DNA from: Datnioides undecimradiatus | Taxonomy: Eukaryota > Chordata > Actinopteri > Lobotiformes > Datnioididae | DNA: 64,000 bases | Reading direction: 5' to 3' | NCBI GenBank assembly: GCA_008933995.1 | Contig: WARS01000071.1 | Location: 4,618,652 to 4,682,651, forward strand | Shown: positions 11,791-24,224 of the stretch, piece after piece | How the letters are laid out: every line of letters starts with the position of its first letter | Position numbering within the stretch: position 1 is the stretch's first letter | Made by a program: the position numbers and the translations under genes | The notes under the pieces: model-generated | What the model was told of the DNA's origin: nothing | Database searches by the model: none | The model's input: only the letters and a program-made list of their open reading frames with translations

Positions 11791-11993
11791 ACGGGGTTTC
11801 ACAGTCAGAGATCGCTCATCTGCACGTGTAAAATGAGCTTTTCCGAAAGTTGAGATGCAATGTTTGGACGTAATCCTGTGCAATCCCGCCTCAAATACAT
11901 CTGGGATGTGAGCTCAGGCGTAAACACGACCATTATTACAACTCCAGACCTGAATATTTCCCCGAGAACGGAGCCGCAGACCTGAGCAGACTC

Positions 11994-12001
11994 ATGCAAA
12001 T
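11994..12001 (+). promoter_or_regulatory. Octamer (POU) motif
   Basis: Perfect ATGCAAAT about 200 bp downstream of the CpG-island-like core. Confidence 0.25.
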
Positions 12002-12179
12002 CACCCCAAAGCCTGAAATACTAAGCGCGGAGCACCTTGCTGACCGCACAGCTCCGCCGTAAATCCAATCAAAACATTGCAGCCCCCCTGCGGAGAGGCG
12101 AAGTGGGGAGAAACATCAACCGCCGCTCCACAAAGCTCGATCTAAGTTCGTCCAGTCGAGGCAATTTCTCCCCAGCTTG

Positions 12180-12540
12180 GTGAGGTTAACCTTATTGATT
12201 GGACGAACGTGTGATGTTGTGGTTCTCTCGGAACGGCGCGCCTTCAAAGGCGCCACTTGAAAGCGATTCATTGAGCGGATTTCTTGACATCTTCGCTCAT
12301 ATCCTCCATTATATTTCTTTTTTTTTTTAAAAAGAGTGGACAAACTGAGCGCGATTCACCGCTTTCGGGGTAAACGGAGACCGTCGACGACAGCAACTCG
12401 CTGGTGTGATGTCGCCTTCAAAGGGAACAGTTGGCAGCAGTAAACTTGTGTCATAGGAGGTTACTGTAGGTTCATAAATAATGGAAATACACTTGAGCCA
12501 AAGCTAACAGAACTATATAAGATACTAATTTAACAGCTGC
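12180..12540 (+). promoter_or_regulatory. Promoter-like segment (inverted CCAAT, TATA-like box)
   Basis: Contains TTATTGATTGGACG, which holds an inverted CCAAT and a PBX-like TGATTGG. A T/A-rich run lies near 12,317-12,331. TATATAAG at 12,514-12,521 is a good TATA-box word, followed 25-35 bp later by CpG-rich CAGCTGCCGGTCAGCGCGG. No downstream coding exon is visible. This could be a promoter of an unannotated transcript or a chance motif cluster. Confidence 0.2.
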
Positions 12541-12554
12541 CGGTCAGCGCGGCT

Positions 12555-12960
12555 GATTGCTCGGTGGCGGCGTCAGCGAATGTGTGTTGGGTTTGGTTTT
12601 TTTTTTCCATTAGATTGGAGTTAATTAGATGAATATAATCAGCGTGTGATAATCAAACCAGTGCTGAGTGCCGGTTTGTTCTTCCAAAGGCAGCAATTTC
12701 CACCCTGGTGGCTGCTTCGGGGTCAAACTGCTGTTTCACTTTGAGATGGATATTAAAATAATGATGTGAGAGTGGGTCACGCTTCAGATGCACACACACA
12801 CACACACACACAAAAAAAACATGATTTCACCAAGAAGAAACGGCTTTTGATTGCACGGGCAGAGGGATTAATATGCTGCCCGTCACCCGTGGCAGATGTA
12901 AGTTATTTTCATGCAAATGTTGGGCAATTTTCTACTTAAGACAACATTTATTTTCTTTAG
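12555..12960. promoter_or_regulatory. Candidate conserved non-coding element
   Basis: AT-rich unique block with TTAATTAGATGAATATAATC around 12,620, TGATAATCAAACC and a perfect octamer ATGCAAAT at 12,911-12,918. A (CA)n tract at 12,791-12,811 interrupts it. The clustering of homeodomain and POU words in a CpG-poor patch inside CpG-rich DNA suggests an enhancer. This is inferred from composition only. Confidence 0.3.
12791..12811. repeat. (CA)n microsatellite
   Basis: Ten CA units followed by an A run. Confidence 0.95.
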
Positions 12961-13860
12961 AGTCATTGTCATGGGTGCTTGCCGGAGCGCTGGCAGCCTG
13001 ACAGAGAATGAAGATTTGTAGGTGCATCTGCTGAATAGGACAGATGAGGTCTAGAGTGGCTCTGGAAACCTAAACTGATGCCATTTGGCGACAATATATC
13101 AGATTATTTCTCTTTCTGTTGCGATTTGGGTTTTTCGGTTAAGCCGCTCGAGGAGGGGAGGAGAGATCGGGCAGCTGCAGGGACGAGACGACGCGAACTA
13201 CGCCAGTGACCTTGTGGAGCTTGTTCAGATCATTCCGGGAACATAAAAAGTGAGAAACTGAACAGTCCGTCAATCAGCCCCGACGACAAGACTCAAGGTT
13301 CACTTGTTGCGATGTCACACGGGTTCTGAGTCTGCAGCCTTCAACTGTACAGCCCCTCAAAACGCATCCTGCACAGAAGATCATGCATCATCCGCGTGCT
13401 CGCACTCAACGCCACAATCACAATCGGTCCATCCCTGTGCAAAGCGGAGACTCTAAATATAACCCAGCCTGTCAAGCAACTTCATTAAATACCCCAAGAA
13501 CAAGCTCACAGACACAAACCAGAGGCAGCACATCGGCAAGAATGACGCTACCTGGAAGCATCACGTCCGTGGAACAGGTTGTAACTCAATAACACTGGCG
13601 CATTAGGACGCTGCTCCATTCTAATGAACGGAGAGCAGAGCCGCGGTGCTCGTAATGTAAAGGATGCAGATGCAACACCTGGCTCCGTGGGTGCAGGATA
13701 CACTCCCGGCGAAATGATTTCAGGTTGCACGAGCAGCTGCAGCTGTCGCGAGCCATATATTCCACGGACGCGGACCGTCGGTCATTTCAAATCGTGCGCT
13801 GTGGCAAAGCTGCGGTGAAATGTTGGCGCGGGGGTGCTGCCTCATCACAGCCCGCAGCCT

Positions 13861-13887
13861 AAAAAAAAAAAAAAAGAAAAAGAAAAA
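13861..13887. repeat. A-rich tract
   Basis: Fifteen A followed by GAAAAAGAAAAA. Possibly the remnant tail of a retroposed sequence, but no flanking duplication was identified. Confidence 0.85.
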
Positions 13888-14303
13888 TGTCTCTCTTCAC
13901 TTGTCTCACCGCAGTGTCGGAAATTTAGCCCCCCGCGCGGAGCAGTGTGGCCGGTTCGTGTTTGCAGCTCGTGTGACAGCCGTGCGCGGATTTGAACAAA
14001 CATTCACACACCGTGGAGCAGATTATGCCCAAAACGAGCGTGCTGATCGTTACTCACCCCGTCATTTAAAGCTGGATCTCCCGGTTATCCCGTTTCCCTC
14101 CAGCGCCGCTGCTCTTCCTCTGGGCTTTAACAACTGATGCGCAAAGACTCCAATCCACAGCCGGAACGAGGAGAGGTTTCCAAACGCTCTGTCTGGACAA
14201 AGCCTGCGTTTTCGGAGGGATGTTTTCAATAATTCAACATCCACTAGTTCTCGCAATTCCTAAAACACGTCTGCCTACGAGAGCTGTCAAGCGGCGGCGG
14301 CGT

Positions 14304-14324
14304 CATTCATTCATTCATTCATTC
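14304..14324. repeat. (ATTC)n tetranucleotide repeat
   Basis: Five CATT/ATTC units next to a GGC repeat. Confidence 0.9.
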
Positions 14325-15230
14325 AGGTGAAAACCTTCATTAGCGGCGAAATTCAGTGCGTAAACTTCGCAGCGGAGCCTCCACCATCCGAGCTGACCTC
14401 CTACTTTGCTAGACCGCGTCAGTCAAAGCGAACACATTCCTTCAGTACGGGGAGAGAGAGGGGGGCGATTCAGCGTCCTCCGGGCTACGGCGCACGCAGG
14501 TTATGTACGAGCGTCGGCCGGGCTCGCCATCGTCCGACGGTGTAGTTTCGCAGCGTCAGTTCAGACCCGCAGCGCGGCTCTCTCGCAGGGCTCTGCCGGA
14601 CTGACACAGATTAGCGCCTCCATCAATGTACAGTAGTGTGTGTACGCTGCCACTGGCACACTGCGCGTTTAAACCCAGCCCCCTCACACTCCTTCTCATT
14701 ACGGAGTTAACCGTTTCCGCCCAAAGGAGAAAAAAAAAAACCCTTATAATAAATAAATTAAAGAGTGAAAATCAGAAATGTAGTCTTAGGATAATATTTA
14801 GGTTTATAATAAAAAGAAAACATTTATTTTTTTTTTCCAAAAATGCATTTTGTTGCAAACATAAAACCAGATGGCGATCTACAGTGCATCCTCCGAACCA
14901 CCTGACACATCAAATGCAGTTTAAGGAAATGATCCCTGAAGTTTCTGACACATTAAACGCGATTTTACAATCGGAGAAACTTTCCACAGAAACATTCACA
15001 CAGATCTGACCCTCCCGGTCCGTGCTGCGGCGCCGTTTTCAGGAAATCCTCAAAAAAAATTAAAAGTTTATAACCGACAGAGGGACGGCGCGTCGCGTTT
15101 ATTAAAAGAAAATAATAATCTTACCCATCACAGAGTTTGAACAGTCAGTGACACGCGGCCATGCAGCTCTGTTTCTGTTAGACTACTGCCATCTATAGGC
15201 CAAACTGTCAACCTGGCCCTGCTCAGGCAC

Positions 15231-15297
15231 GTCTCCCTCTCTCTCTCCCTCTGTCTGTCTGACTCAGTCTCTCTCTCTCTCTCTCTTTCCGTTTCCC
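15231..15297. repeat. (CT)n-rich tract
   Basis: Two CT-dinucleotide blocks separated by CTGTCTGTCTGACTCAGT. On the minus strand it produces an ERERERE frame that is not a gene. Confidence 0.9.
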
Positions 15298-15299
15298 CT

Positions 15300-17570
15300 A
15301 ATTTCATATATGCTTTTTCATCATGTCCCGTCCAAACACGCATTCATCGCAGCGTACCGCAGCTCAGGACTGTCCCAACAACAAGATCCCTATGATTCGC
15401 CATGGCACCGGTGACTCAGTGCCCTACAGGCTCCTGGAGCCAGATGGATTTTAAGTGTGAGCGGACATATGAGGCGCTCTTGGGTGGAAACATGCATAAA
15501 AGTGGTACGTGGTAACTCATGATGGTGCATCTCACAAGTTTCACGTTAGCTGGGCTGCAGACACCACCGAGTTGCGTTCACGTCGCTGGGAAGGCGCCCA
15601 ACGAGTACTTAGCCTATCAGGCTTTTCATATCTATATTCAGCAGTGATCTCGGTTTTGGCTGCAAAGCGCTGACTCTTCTTCGTCGGACTGAAACCATCG
15701 ACTAGATCCAGAGATGTTTCCCATTACGATCACCGGGCTGGCATCGAAATAGTTATACAACACACCGACACCAACCTCTTATCTCCTCGCATCCGTGCCC
15801 TTGGTGGGTTATGACAAAAAGTAGGCTATCCACATTCTCTGATGCATCAATAATGCAGAGTGGGGGAAAGGGAGCCAGCGTCTGCCATCACAAGTATTGC
15901 AAAACTGCCAGGAGGAAGGAGATGTGGAACAACCAGTGTAAGTACACTAAAAGCACAGCGCCCACTTAAAGACAGGGTCAATAGCTGGAGGGTGTCCATA
16001 TTGGAATTCCACTGCACTAGCTCTCAAATGGATCTTAGTCAACCCTGGGCGGCAGGGGTAATCAAATACAGACTTTTTCAATTCATTACTCACGGCCCTG
16101 TTCAGAGCCGCCATGTTTGGAATGAGCCGTGATCGGTTTGATTGGAGCGTAACTCAATTCATATCCAGAGGACAGGCTGCACAGGACTGTCTGGGAGAGG
16201 TTTTGCCTGTTTTGTGCAGAGAGAAATGATGGATTAAGCCATTTTTATTTATTTATTTATTTATTTTGCAAGGTTAAACTTGGTTATTACGTACAGCGCG
16301 ACTATCATTCACATGCTCGCCTCAGTGTGTGCTCTGTAACGGTGAAAAAGAAAACATGAGAACGTTGTTTAAAATAGAAAAAATATGTAAATCCAATTTT
16401 GTGTATTTTTAGAAACAGAAACATGAGATTTGCAAGAACTGCAGCTGCAATTATCCCCCGAGTCACTATATGTAAATTCACATTATATTAATTTCTCATA
16501 TTTCCTTAAATCTGACGTTCTTTAAAACTAAACGCACAACAACATGATGTGTCTTCGCTCCTTCAAGCGCCGCAGTTTAATGCAGAGGCGCAGTTTGTGC
16601 TCACTGACGTGCTCGCAACTCACTGAAGCACCTTTTGCCTGTGTCAAGACGGTGCAACGCGATTTAACTCCGTCCGCTTTAAGCCCTGGCACCTTTCCAC
16701 TCCAGATCTGAAATCAAACACGCACATTACTGCACATTAGGGTGTTTGTCAGAGAGGCGAGCTGCTGGTCACTTTGCGTTTACATGTGCAATGTGTCCTT
16801 GCTGACTGGGCGAAGATGCAAGAAGCTCATGGGATTCAAAGCCCGCAGTGGGCAGGGAGGTTAATTGCTGGAGTTGTGATTGTGTGACGCGCGGCACCTG
16901 CTGTTTATCTCTGGACGGGCGCATGCAAAGAGGCGGGGGTGACGCTGCAAGGCGTGTGTGACGGGAGATAGAGAGGGGTAATTCATGGCAGAGCACAAAG
17001 CTTATTTGTTGGAAGATCAGCTCAGTGCGCAAATCCAAACGGCGGTCAGGTGGAGGGAACGAGGCTCCCGACGGTAATGTGGGGAGATGGCCGGCTGCAG
17101 GGCGGCCGCTTGACCGTTTGCTGATCAAAGCGCTCGCACGCAGAGATTTCATACCAAGTTGGAAGGTTTCAAAGGGGGGCCTCTTGTGATGCCTTTAATT
17201 CTTTCTCCCTCCAGCCATACTTGAAGGTATCACGAGGGAACGTGGCAACCTGTCGACTCGGCTGAAGCTCCATTCCCTCTCTCCTCTGACCCGTGTGAGC
17301 AATCAGGCCGACTGGCGAGGAAAAACAAATACCAGGAAACAATTACGTGAAAAACGGAAACTGTCGGTCTCGCGCGCGATGACGGCGCCAATTATATTTC
17401 CCGTTCCAAGGTTAAACCACATCCACGCTAACCTAATTATTTCTATAGCACTAATAAATTCTGTCTGATATCAACCATTTTTCCCATTTTTGTCGCTACA
17501 GATGTGAAAATCCAACATCAAAACAAACAGAACGCAAATGCACACACTCAAACACGAACAAACCTGATAT
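15300..17570. other. Non-coding DNA, mixed composition
   Basis: No gene recognised. A (TTTA)n run lies at 16,244-16,266, followed by an AT-rich patch to about 16,520. The donor-like CAGT|GTAAGT at 15,937/15,938 has a run open in all three plus-strand frames before it (15,859-15,937), but the potential acceptor before that run is purine-rich and poor, so I do not call an exon. Confidence 0.4.
16244..16266. repeat. (TTTA)n tetranucleotide repeat
   Basis: Five to six TTTA units. Confidence 0.9.
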
Positions 17571-17597
17571 TCCCATTCTATCTTGCAGGTAATGAGC
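17570..17597 (+). other. Recursive-splice-site-like motif (AG|GTAATG)
   Basis: A pyrimidine tract (TTCCCATTCTATCTTGCAG) ends at 17,588 and is followed immediately by GTAATG, so acceptor and donor abut with no exon between. This is the signature of a recursive (ratcheting) splice site, known from very long introns of vertebrate neuronal genes and of flies. If the window is intronic on the plus strand this could be functional. By sequence alone such juxtaposed motifs occur by chance. Confidence 0.2.
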
Positions 17598-17599
17598 AG

Positions 17600-17817
17600 A
17601 GCGGATCTGTGTTTGCTTGTTATTGCAGAGCGGTGAGCAGCAGAGTCCAGAATGTGCAGCATGTGTCTTGGGACTTGGGATGTGTGTGTGTGGCATTTGA
17701 ACCAGGTCCATTATGGAAGTCCACCCCCGCTGCTTACTTCCCACCATCCACCTGTTAGGAGTGGGTACCGGATACGTACTCAAGAGGCTCTGGGGACTAC
17801 TGCCATGCAATCAGCAA

Positions 17818-17865
<48 letters not shown>

Positions 17866-18535
17866 CCTCTTAAACGCAGAAGCTGCATTCGTGCAGGTGG
17901 CCCATTACATCAGTAATGGCCGCAGCAGCCCACTACCACGTGGTGATCGTCGGCCTGTTTCGCCGCCCTGCTCTGTTTCTCTGAGGAGAAACGCTTCACG
18001 CAGGAAGTCACGGGAAGAGGGAGGGAAGTGAAACCGCGCCATCGTTCCCGGCTCAAGTTTTAGTCGACAAATCGCACCTGTTTGGGCGACGGCGTCAGTC
18101 GAGTCGGCGCGATGATCTCGAGTGCGAGTGTGTTTTGAAGGGGTTCCATAGCTGTGATTTTGTTTTTCCGTCCCCTGAAGCCGCTTTTCAAGTACAATTG
18201 AACATAATGCGCCTGATCCGCGGCCCGAACGTACATCTCTCACCGGATGCGTCTCTTAAGCTTGTCAGTATTTGTCAATGGAAAAACTAAATTAAAATAG
18301 CAATTAATTTCCACAGAGATGCAATCACAGGAGACGTGGTAATTGCAAGCTGCTCTGATGTGTTTGCTGAGCGAGGTATTGTATTAAATTGTTTTTTTCT
18401 TTTTTTTATTTCGTCCTTGCTTGGAGGCATTCCTCGAGCCGCAGCCTTGTGCTGTAATCTCGCGCATCAGACTCGTGGCAACAAATCACGGGCTCAGATG
18501 CCACCAGTGTGGAAACATGGCACCTCAAAAATAGC
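17600..18535. other. Non-coding DNA with long (CA)n
   Basis: No gene recognised. CpG-rich between 17,920 and 18,250, then AT-rich. Contains the long (CA)n repeat listed separately. Confidence 0.4.
17819..17864. repeat. Long (CA)n microsatellite
   Basis: Twenty-three uninterrupted CA units, the longest CA run in the window and likely hypervariable. Confidence 0.97.
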
Positions 18536-18538
18536 AAC

Positions 18539-18559
18539 AGAGAGAGAGAGAGAGAGAGT
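18539..18559. repeat. (AG)n microsatellite
   Basis: About ten AG units. Confidence 0.95.
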
Positions 18560-18864
18560 GGCAAAAGTCCAGATGGTCCATCTTTCAACACATCAGTGCC
18601 ACAATTGAGCTGTCAGGGAAGATGAATAATGGTGATATATGTAAAAAAAACAAAACAATCAAGTGCTTTGTGCCCACAGCGCTGAGTAATTTACACTCCC
18701 GCTCAACTGCAAGGTGAGCGAAATCCAAAACGGCCCAGCAGAACATGTACCCTCCCAGTTTGCTGCGCTCACGAACGCAGCCTCCGACGTACACAGGGAT
18801 GCTTGCAACTAACGCTTACGCAAACATATAAACTCGCGGTGCGACGCGCCTCCATCAGACAGTT

Positions 18865-19260
18865 GACTGTTTTAATAAGATGCTTATCAGAATGTGAATC
18901 TCAGGAAATTGCCTTGCTATTTATTTTACCGGGGCTGCTCACTTCGCGTCGGCCCTTGATAAAGCATTTTGTTTTAATTAGACACATTTCCACACTCCTC
19001 CAGGGATGACCTCTTATTATGGTGAAGTGGGCACGCTTAGCGGAGCGGGCAGCCAGGAACGAGCTCCTGCGTGCATCTCAATCATCCCTCATCCACGCTC
19101 ATCTCGGGGGCCCCGGGACCAAATCAAAGGAGTCACTATTAAGCAGAACCAAATTGTTTAACGCAGTAATCTCCCGCATATTCTTCATTCCTTCCCCCAT
19201 TTGCAATTGGAAATGAGACATGGTGGAAAGATATGATGCATTGTTTTGCATACTAACGAG
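18865..19260. promoter_or_regulatory. Candidate conserved non-coding element
   Basis: AT-rich unique block with few CpG and no repeats. It includes GCTTATCAGAATG (GATA-like), GTTTTAATTAGACACATTTCC (homeodomain), AACCAAATTGTTTAACGC and GATGCATTGTTTTGCATAC (two POU-like half sites). Texture and length match teleost-mammal conserved enhancers. Conservation was not tested. Confidence 0.35.
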
Positions 19261-20176
19261 GGACCTTGGATATCCTTATCCTTCACGGTTAGGGAGGATA
19301 GTTCCGCAACAACGAGAAACACATTTTATGACTCATGAGTGCTACAGAGAAAATGAGACAATCGCTTTATCCCGAGTATCTGCAAAGGAGGAGGGGGGGG
19401 AATCCCAACAACTGGCTGCGTTGGGCGGGATTACTGTTCTACCTTAGCTTAACGTTTTGATGCTGGCTCTCCACAGTCCCGGGGAGCAAGCTCGCGCAAC
19501 AGAAACACGATTTTAGGGCTTATGAGCCCTGATAAACAGAGAGAGAACAGCATATTCAGTCAGCATGCGGCATCTGCTACTTCCTGCATTGCATCAGTGC
19601 AAAAAAAACATAACAGTTGACTTGTACCAAGCTACCAGATGTATGTGGGTGAGGGGAAAACACTGCCAGATACACCAACAAAATATTGTCGGTTTGCAGC
19701 CAATCTGACATTCGCTTCTGGGCGCCGGACAGGAATCGCTGGGCTCTTTGACAGAGAGAGAGCTCGTGCTCCCCACGTGCGTCGCCTCGTTTCATTCGGT
19801 TGCTTCCAACCCAGAGAGGAGAAGAGGGAAAAAGATAGACAGAGGACAAAGCAATTATGTCCGCCGTTACATGGCGTCGCTCCTGATCTCCTAGGTGTGA
19901 CAGGGGGAGAGCGGCGAGGCAGAGGGTGGGACTGATGAGAGCTTACCAGCAGCTTGAGACCTGCTCCTGCTCCAGACAGGGATTTAGGTCTTCTGCCCGC
20001 CTGCCTGTCTGCTCATAAGGTAGCATGCAATCACAGTGATACCTTAATCCAGCCTGGCCTTTTCACATGGGGCCCGGGCGAGTGGCGTGTCCAGATATGA
20101 AATGTAAATGGGGGATTGTGGGTGTCAATAGGGAAATGCCAGCATCACCGTCTGACACGGTCATTAACACGCACGT

Positions 20177-20197
20177 ATAAAATAAATAAATAAATAA
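20177..20197. repeat. (AAAT)n tetranucleotide repeat
   Basis: About five AAAT units. Confidence 0.9.
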
Positions 20198-21219
20198 GAT
20201 AAAGACATGGACGTGAGGAACAGGTGATGGGGTTAAATCCCGAAAGATCGTCGGCCTTTGCTTCGTCTTCGTGCAAACGAAACAGATCCATATCAGGCCG
20301 TATTCACCGACATCGTCAGAGACGTGAACAATAAATCTTGTCTCCGCAGCTGGACCCTTTTCAGGTCCTGCAGTGTCAGTGGCTGCTCTGAGCTCCAGCT
20401 GCGCAGGGAGCCAGACGGCAGCATCTCCTTCAGCATCTGGATACTTACGCCGGGTCCTTCAATCATTCTTCACTTTGCTGAAAGATTAAAATTCAAATTA
20501 GATTAATTCAAAGTTTCATTTCTTAATCATGAATTATTCACCGATGAAATAGCTCTGAAGCACCACCAAATGTATCCTGTAGGACTTCTGGGCTATCATT
20601 ATCTATAAAAATGATATTAAAAATGTACGTCTTGCCCGAGGACTGCCTTTAAAATTCCTCATCTGTTCTCCCGAAGACGTTTCAGAGACATATCGCATTC
20701 GCAACAACTTTCACCGAATGCATGCAAAGCAGGTGTAACTGTAGCTCCAAATGCAATGAAAAGTGCATCGGTTTCAGGCATGCGATGGATAGCCGGAGAA
20801 TGGATTGATTCTGTGAATACAGAGGAGCTCTGTTCCAAAGCGCTTCAAACCGCGGCGCTTTCAAAACATAATAAACGAGAATGAAAATGACTTTCTGGGA
20901 TAGAGGTCACTGGGAAAATATGAAATCTCCATATATGGATTGGAGGGTTTCTGACTTCCTACGCCTCACCTGCTCGCTGAGGGAACAACAGATTGTTAGA
21001 TCCTCAGTTCGGTGACCAGTGCTCTTTGTTTCTGCAGACTTAACGAACGCATCCTGCACGTATGCACGGTTAGGAGCCTCCGCCACGTCAGCACGCCGCG
21101 GCCACGCATGGCCACTTTGACACTGGTGCCATGCGTTGCAGAGCTAGTTTGAACAATTTGTGTTATACACTTTTCTGCTGACTAGGCCTATTCAATACCT
21201 ATTTAGCGTCTCATAACTA

Positions 21220-21240
21220 CCCCCCCCCACACACACACAA
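21220..21240. repeat. C-run plus (CA)n
   Basis: Nine C followed directly by six CA units. Confidence 0.9.
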
Positions 21241-22589
21241 TACTGCTAATGCAATTACTCTTAGTGTTGATATCAATGCGCACTCGTGCTTCTTTGTTTT
21301 CCCCTTAATTACAAAGTTGCTTATCTCACTTCCTTATACCTGTACTCTAGTTCATTAGAGAGCCATAAATTTATTTCTGCAATTGTCCATTGTGCGGGGA
21401 AATGGAGATTACTAGTCGTTCTACACTATTTTACTCCGCTTATGCGTTCACGAGCTTTTAAAAGGCACGCAATGAGTCTCGCAAAGAGTACAAGTGCGTG
21501 TACACCTACAGCTTAGTGCACTGACACAAAGAGCACTCCTCAGGAAGACAGAAACAAGAAAAAAGTTGCGACAGGGAAACACAGCAGAGACGACTCCAGC
21601 AGCACAGCTGGGGACCTTGCCTGTCCTTGCATGTCTCGTTCGCGCCGCCATTTCTGCTCCTAGACGCGGGGGTGCAGAAAACTAATCTTATGCTATCCTA
21701 CAGCGTCTTTCTCCCTTTCCTTTTCCTCTTCACCTCTATGGCCCGGACTTTGGTTTTTCTCCTTTTGTGTCTGCGTACTTGTGTGTGCAGTTGTCTGAGA
21801 GACAGTGAGACAGCCCGGTTTGCTCCCCGGGGAGCCGTGACCGGCCGCAGCCCCCTAAGATCCTTAGTAATGCTACTATTTTTGTGCAGCCTGCCCTGGC
21901 ATGTGCCCCGCGCGGCACACCAAACATCGCTGATGGTGGGGAGTCTCCGGCATGATTTCTAAAGACCGGGAGCACAGATCCTCGCTCTTGTTTTCAGGCT
22001 TTTCAGCTTTTTCATATGAGCCAAACATGTTGTTGCAAGATTTCTGCGGTCACAGGAAATGTCATATCGAGAAAAATGATTTAGCTGTCGCGCTCGCTTT
22101 CTGGAGGAACCAAATGCTATTGTTGTTAATGCTAAACGACTGAGTGTGGAGACGACGCCGGATTTGATTTCCTCCAGGATGTGTTCTCCACTTTCGTTTG
22201 TCTCCACCTGATCTTTTCTCCTCTGCACAAAGTCGGGGGGGGGGATGACAAATTTCTGCAGACACGAATGTGCAGTGATGATTTGGATTGTCTCTCTTGT
22301 CTTTCATGTAACAAGAAAGCAAGAAAAAAAATAAAAATCAACTTGACAATAGAGCTTTTGCAGCTTTTGCAGACTCTCTGAAGTAACTTACATTGCAGCC
22401 CCGCACACAGCTTGAAGACAATCGGTGCAAAGCCTCCCTCCAACAACGCGTGAGCAATGATGTGTATCTCCTACTCTACCTTGATCCGACACGTGCGCTG
22501 TAATGATGAATCTCCTGTATTTAGGGGCTATGAGAGCTAGCGCGCCACCGCTCGTGAACCGCTACCCCCTCCCTCCGCTTTACCACGTG

Positions 22590-22790
22590 CCCGCGTGAAT
22601 GATGGCTGCACCCGGCCACGTTAAATTACAGCTGGATTCCGCTACTGCCACCGTGCACCTCTGCGCCCGGGCAGCTAATGAAGTCTGAACGGGCTCTGCG
22701 GCCGGAGATGAAATATAATTGGCGCCCGTTTGAATGATGCGTGCAAAACTGGGCCCTGCAGCGGCGTTACGCCCCCAAACACGCACGACA
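22590..22790. promoter_or_regulatory. Candidate conserved non-coding element
   Basis: Unique block with TTAAATTACAGCTG, GGGCAGCTAATGAAG, AAATATAATTGGCGCC and TTTGAATGATGCGTGCAAAA. A mix of homeodomain-like words and mild CpG in a repeat-free patch. Candidate enhancer by texture only. Confidence 0.25.
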
Positions 22791-22849
22791 GTTGAAAATG
22801 AACAGCCTGTCTCTGCGGATGCACCGTTGCTTTTGTGTGTTGTGTGCTT

Positions 22850-22865
22850 TTTGTTGTTGTTGTTG
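22850..22865. repeat. (TTG)n trinucleotide repeat
   Basis: Five TTG units. Confidence 0.9.
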
Positions 22866-23086
22866 ATACTTGTGGCTAATTACCAACTGCAGTCTCAGCG
22901 GTAAATTACAATGTCAGTAATTTTAAAAAAAGGGGGTTGTTAGGGACACCCGGTGCGCCTCTGCGTGACTTGTAACAGCTCTGTAAAAATGGCAGTTAAA
23001 TGTTTATGAAGCACGTCAACTCAGGGGCTGGATCTGCTGCAGTGTAGGAGACAATGGCCAAGTTCAGCTGGATGGCAGCGCAGTCA

Positions 23087-23121
23087 CTCACACACGCACA
23101 CACACACACACACACACACAC
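23087..23121. repeat. (CA)n microsatellite
   Basis: About seventeen CA units with one CACG interruption near the start. Confidence 0.95.
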
Positions 23122-23144
23122 TCTCCACAGCCCCCACAACACGT

Positions 23145-23265
23145 ATTATTTAGCGCCATTAGCAGGAAACGGAGAGAATGGGCATTTAATTGGCCTTTTA
23201 ATTGCAGTGTAAATCCCGACCATCAAAGCATAATTTCCCCCTGAACCGCGGTCCGTCCGAGGCAC
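23145..23265. promoter_or_regulatory. Candidate conserved non-coding element
   Basis: Short block with GGCATTTAATTGGCCTTTTAATTGCAG: two TTTAATTG words 15 bp apart, then CATCAAAGCATAATTTCC. The phased pair of homeodomain-like sites is the main support. Confidence 0.3.
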
Positions 23266-24224
23266 CGGTTGTATTTAAGACTTCGCGTGGAGCAGATGGA
23301 GAAAGGCGCTGGAACAGATCCCAAACTCTCCAAATACCGGGGTCTCAGCGAGCGACCCGCTGCGGCTGTTTCAAATCATGACGTCAGTCTGCAAAGACTG
23401 GAAACTGTCATCTGCTGACCATTAAGGCTGCACTTAACCCTCCGTTCAATGCCTGGCGATTCTTGGGAGATCAAGCTCTGCTCATACGGACAGTGGTGGG
23501 GGGTCATTCTGCAAAAGTCACTGAACCTCCTCTGCCCAGTTTGCGGCAAGGCAGCGTTCGATTTCTCCTCAGCTCCTCTGCTGACGGACAGAATAAGCTG
23601 CCAGTCAGCCGGTCCTTCCTGTCCACCTGCAGAAGTGTTGATTTGCCCGTAAGCCGCCCAAGGCTGATTGATTCCTGAGTGAAAGCTTCAGGCACATGAG
23701 TGACACCGCGTGATTACCGTTCACGCATGACTGCCGTTTGCCAGTCTGCAGGCCTCAACACATTATGACCGCAGATAGGGAAGCGGCAAACATTAAGATA
23801 CCGCGCAACCCCCCCCTGAGTGTGACCCGTCCGCGTTTTCTCAAGACTCGTTTTGCGGCTCACGTGCATTTTCGGGCGCGTGCACATGGCTCCGTCCAGC
23901 TCCGATATTTATTAGCGTCCAGATTCGCGGAGAGAAAAAGTCATTTAATGTGAAATCCATAAGGCCATATTCCTAATGTAGCATGAAGCTAGCTTCCCTG
24001 TGAGAGCTATAGAGTTAATGGAGCCACGACCCAATGAGACATCACAGGAGGAGGAGGAAACACGCACTTCCTTTTGTTTGAAAAGACCATAGACTGAGAC
24101 CTGCAGCTGCACATATTTGCTCAGGAATTTCTGCAGTGTGTTGATAGCCGCGCGGCATCGTGTGTGTTTTGTCGCGGATAAAAGACGGAGCGGCGTGCAT
24201 CTCTTGACAGTGAAGTAAATTATC

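Larger units (their letters stand above)
12965..15225. other. CpG-rich non-coding DNA
   Basis: No gene recognised. Includes an A-rich tract at 13,861-13,887, an (ATTC)n tetranucleotide at 14,304-14,324 and an AT-rich patch at 14,728-14,860 with TTATAATAAATAAATTAAA-like sequence that may be decayed mobile DNA. Short open frames show no family resemblance. Confidence 0.4.
19260..22585. other. Non-coding DNA, mixed composition
   Basis: No gene recognised. Contains an (AAAT)n run at 20,177-20,197, an AT-rich segment at 20,480-20,640 with ATTAGATTAATTCAAAG-type homeodomain words, and a C-run plus (CA)n at 21,220-21,240. The frame at 21,627-21,962 (111 codons) has a hydrophobic start but no recognisable domain; I treat it as chance. 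Confidence 0.4.

Noticed and set aside
15859..15937. Possible coding exon before a GTAAGT donor (one frame reads ...CHHKYCKTARRKEM...)
   Set aside because: The only acceptor before it is purine-rich with no pyrimidine tract, and all three frames are open, so openness gives no evidence.
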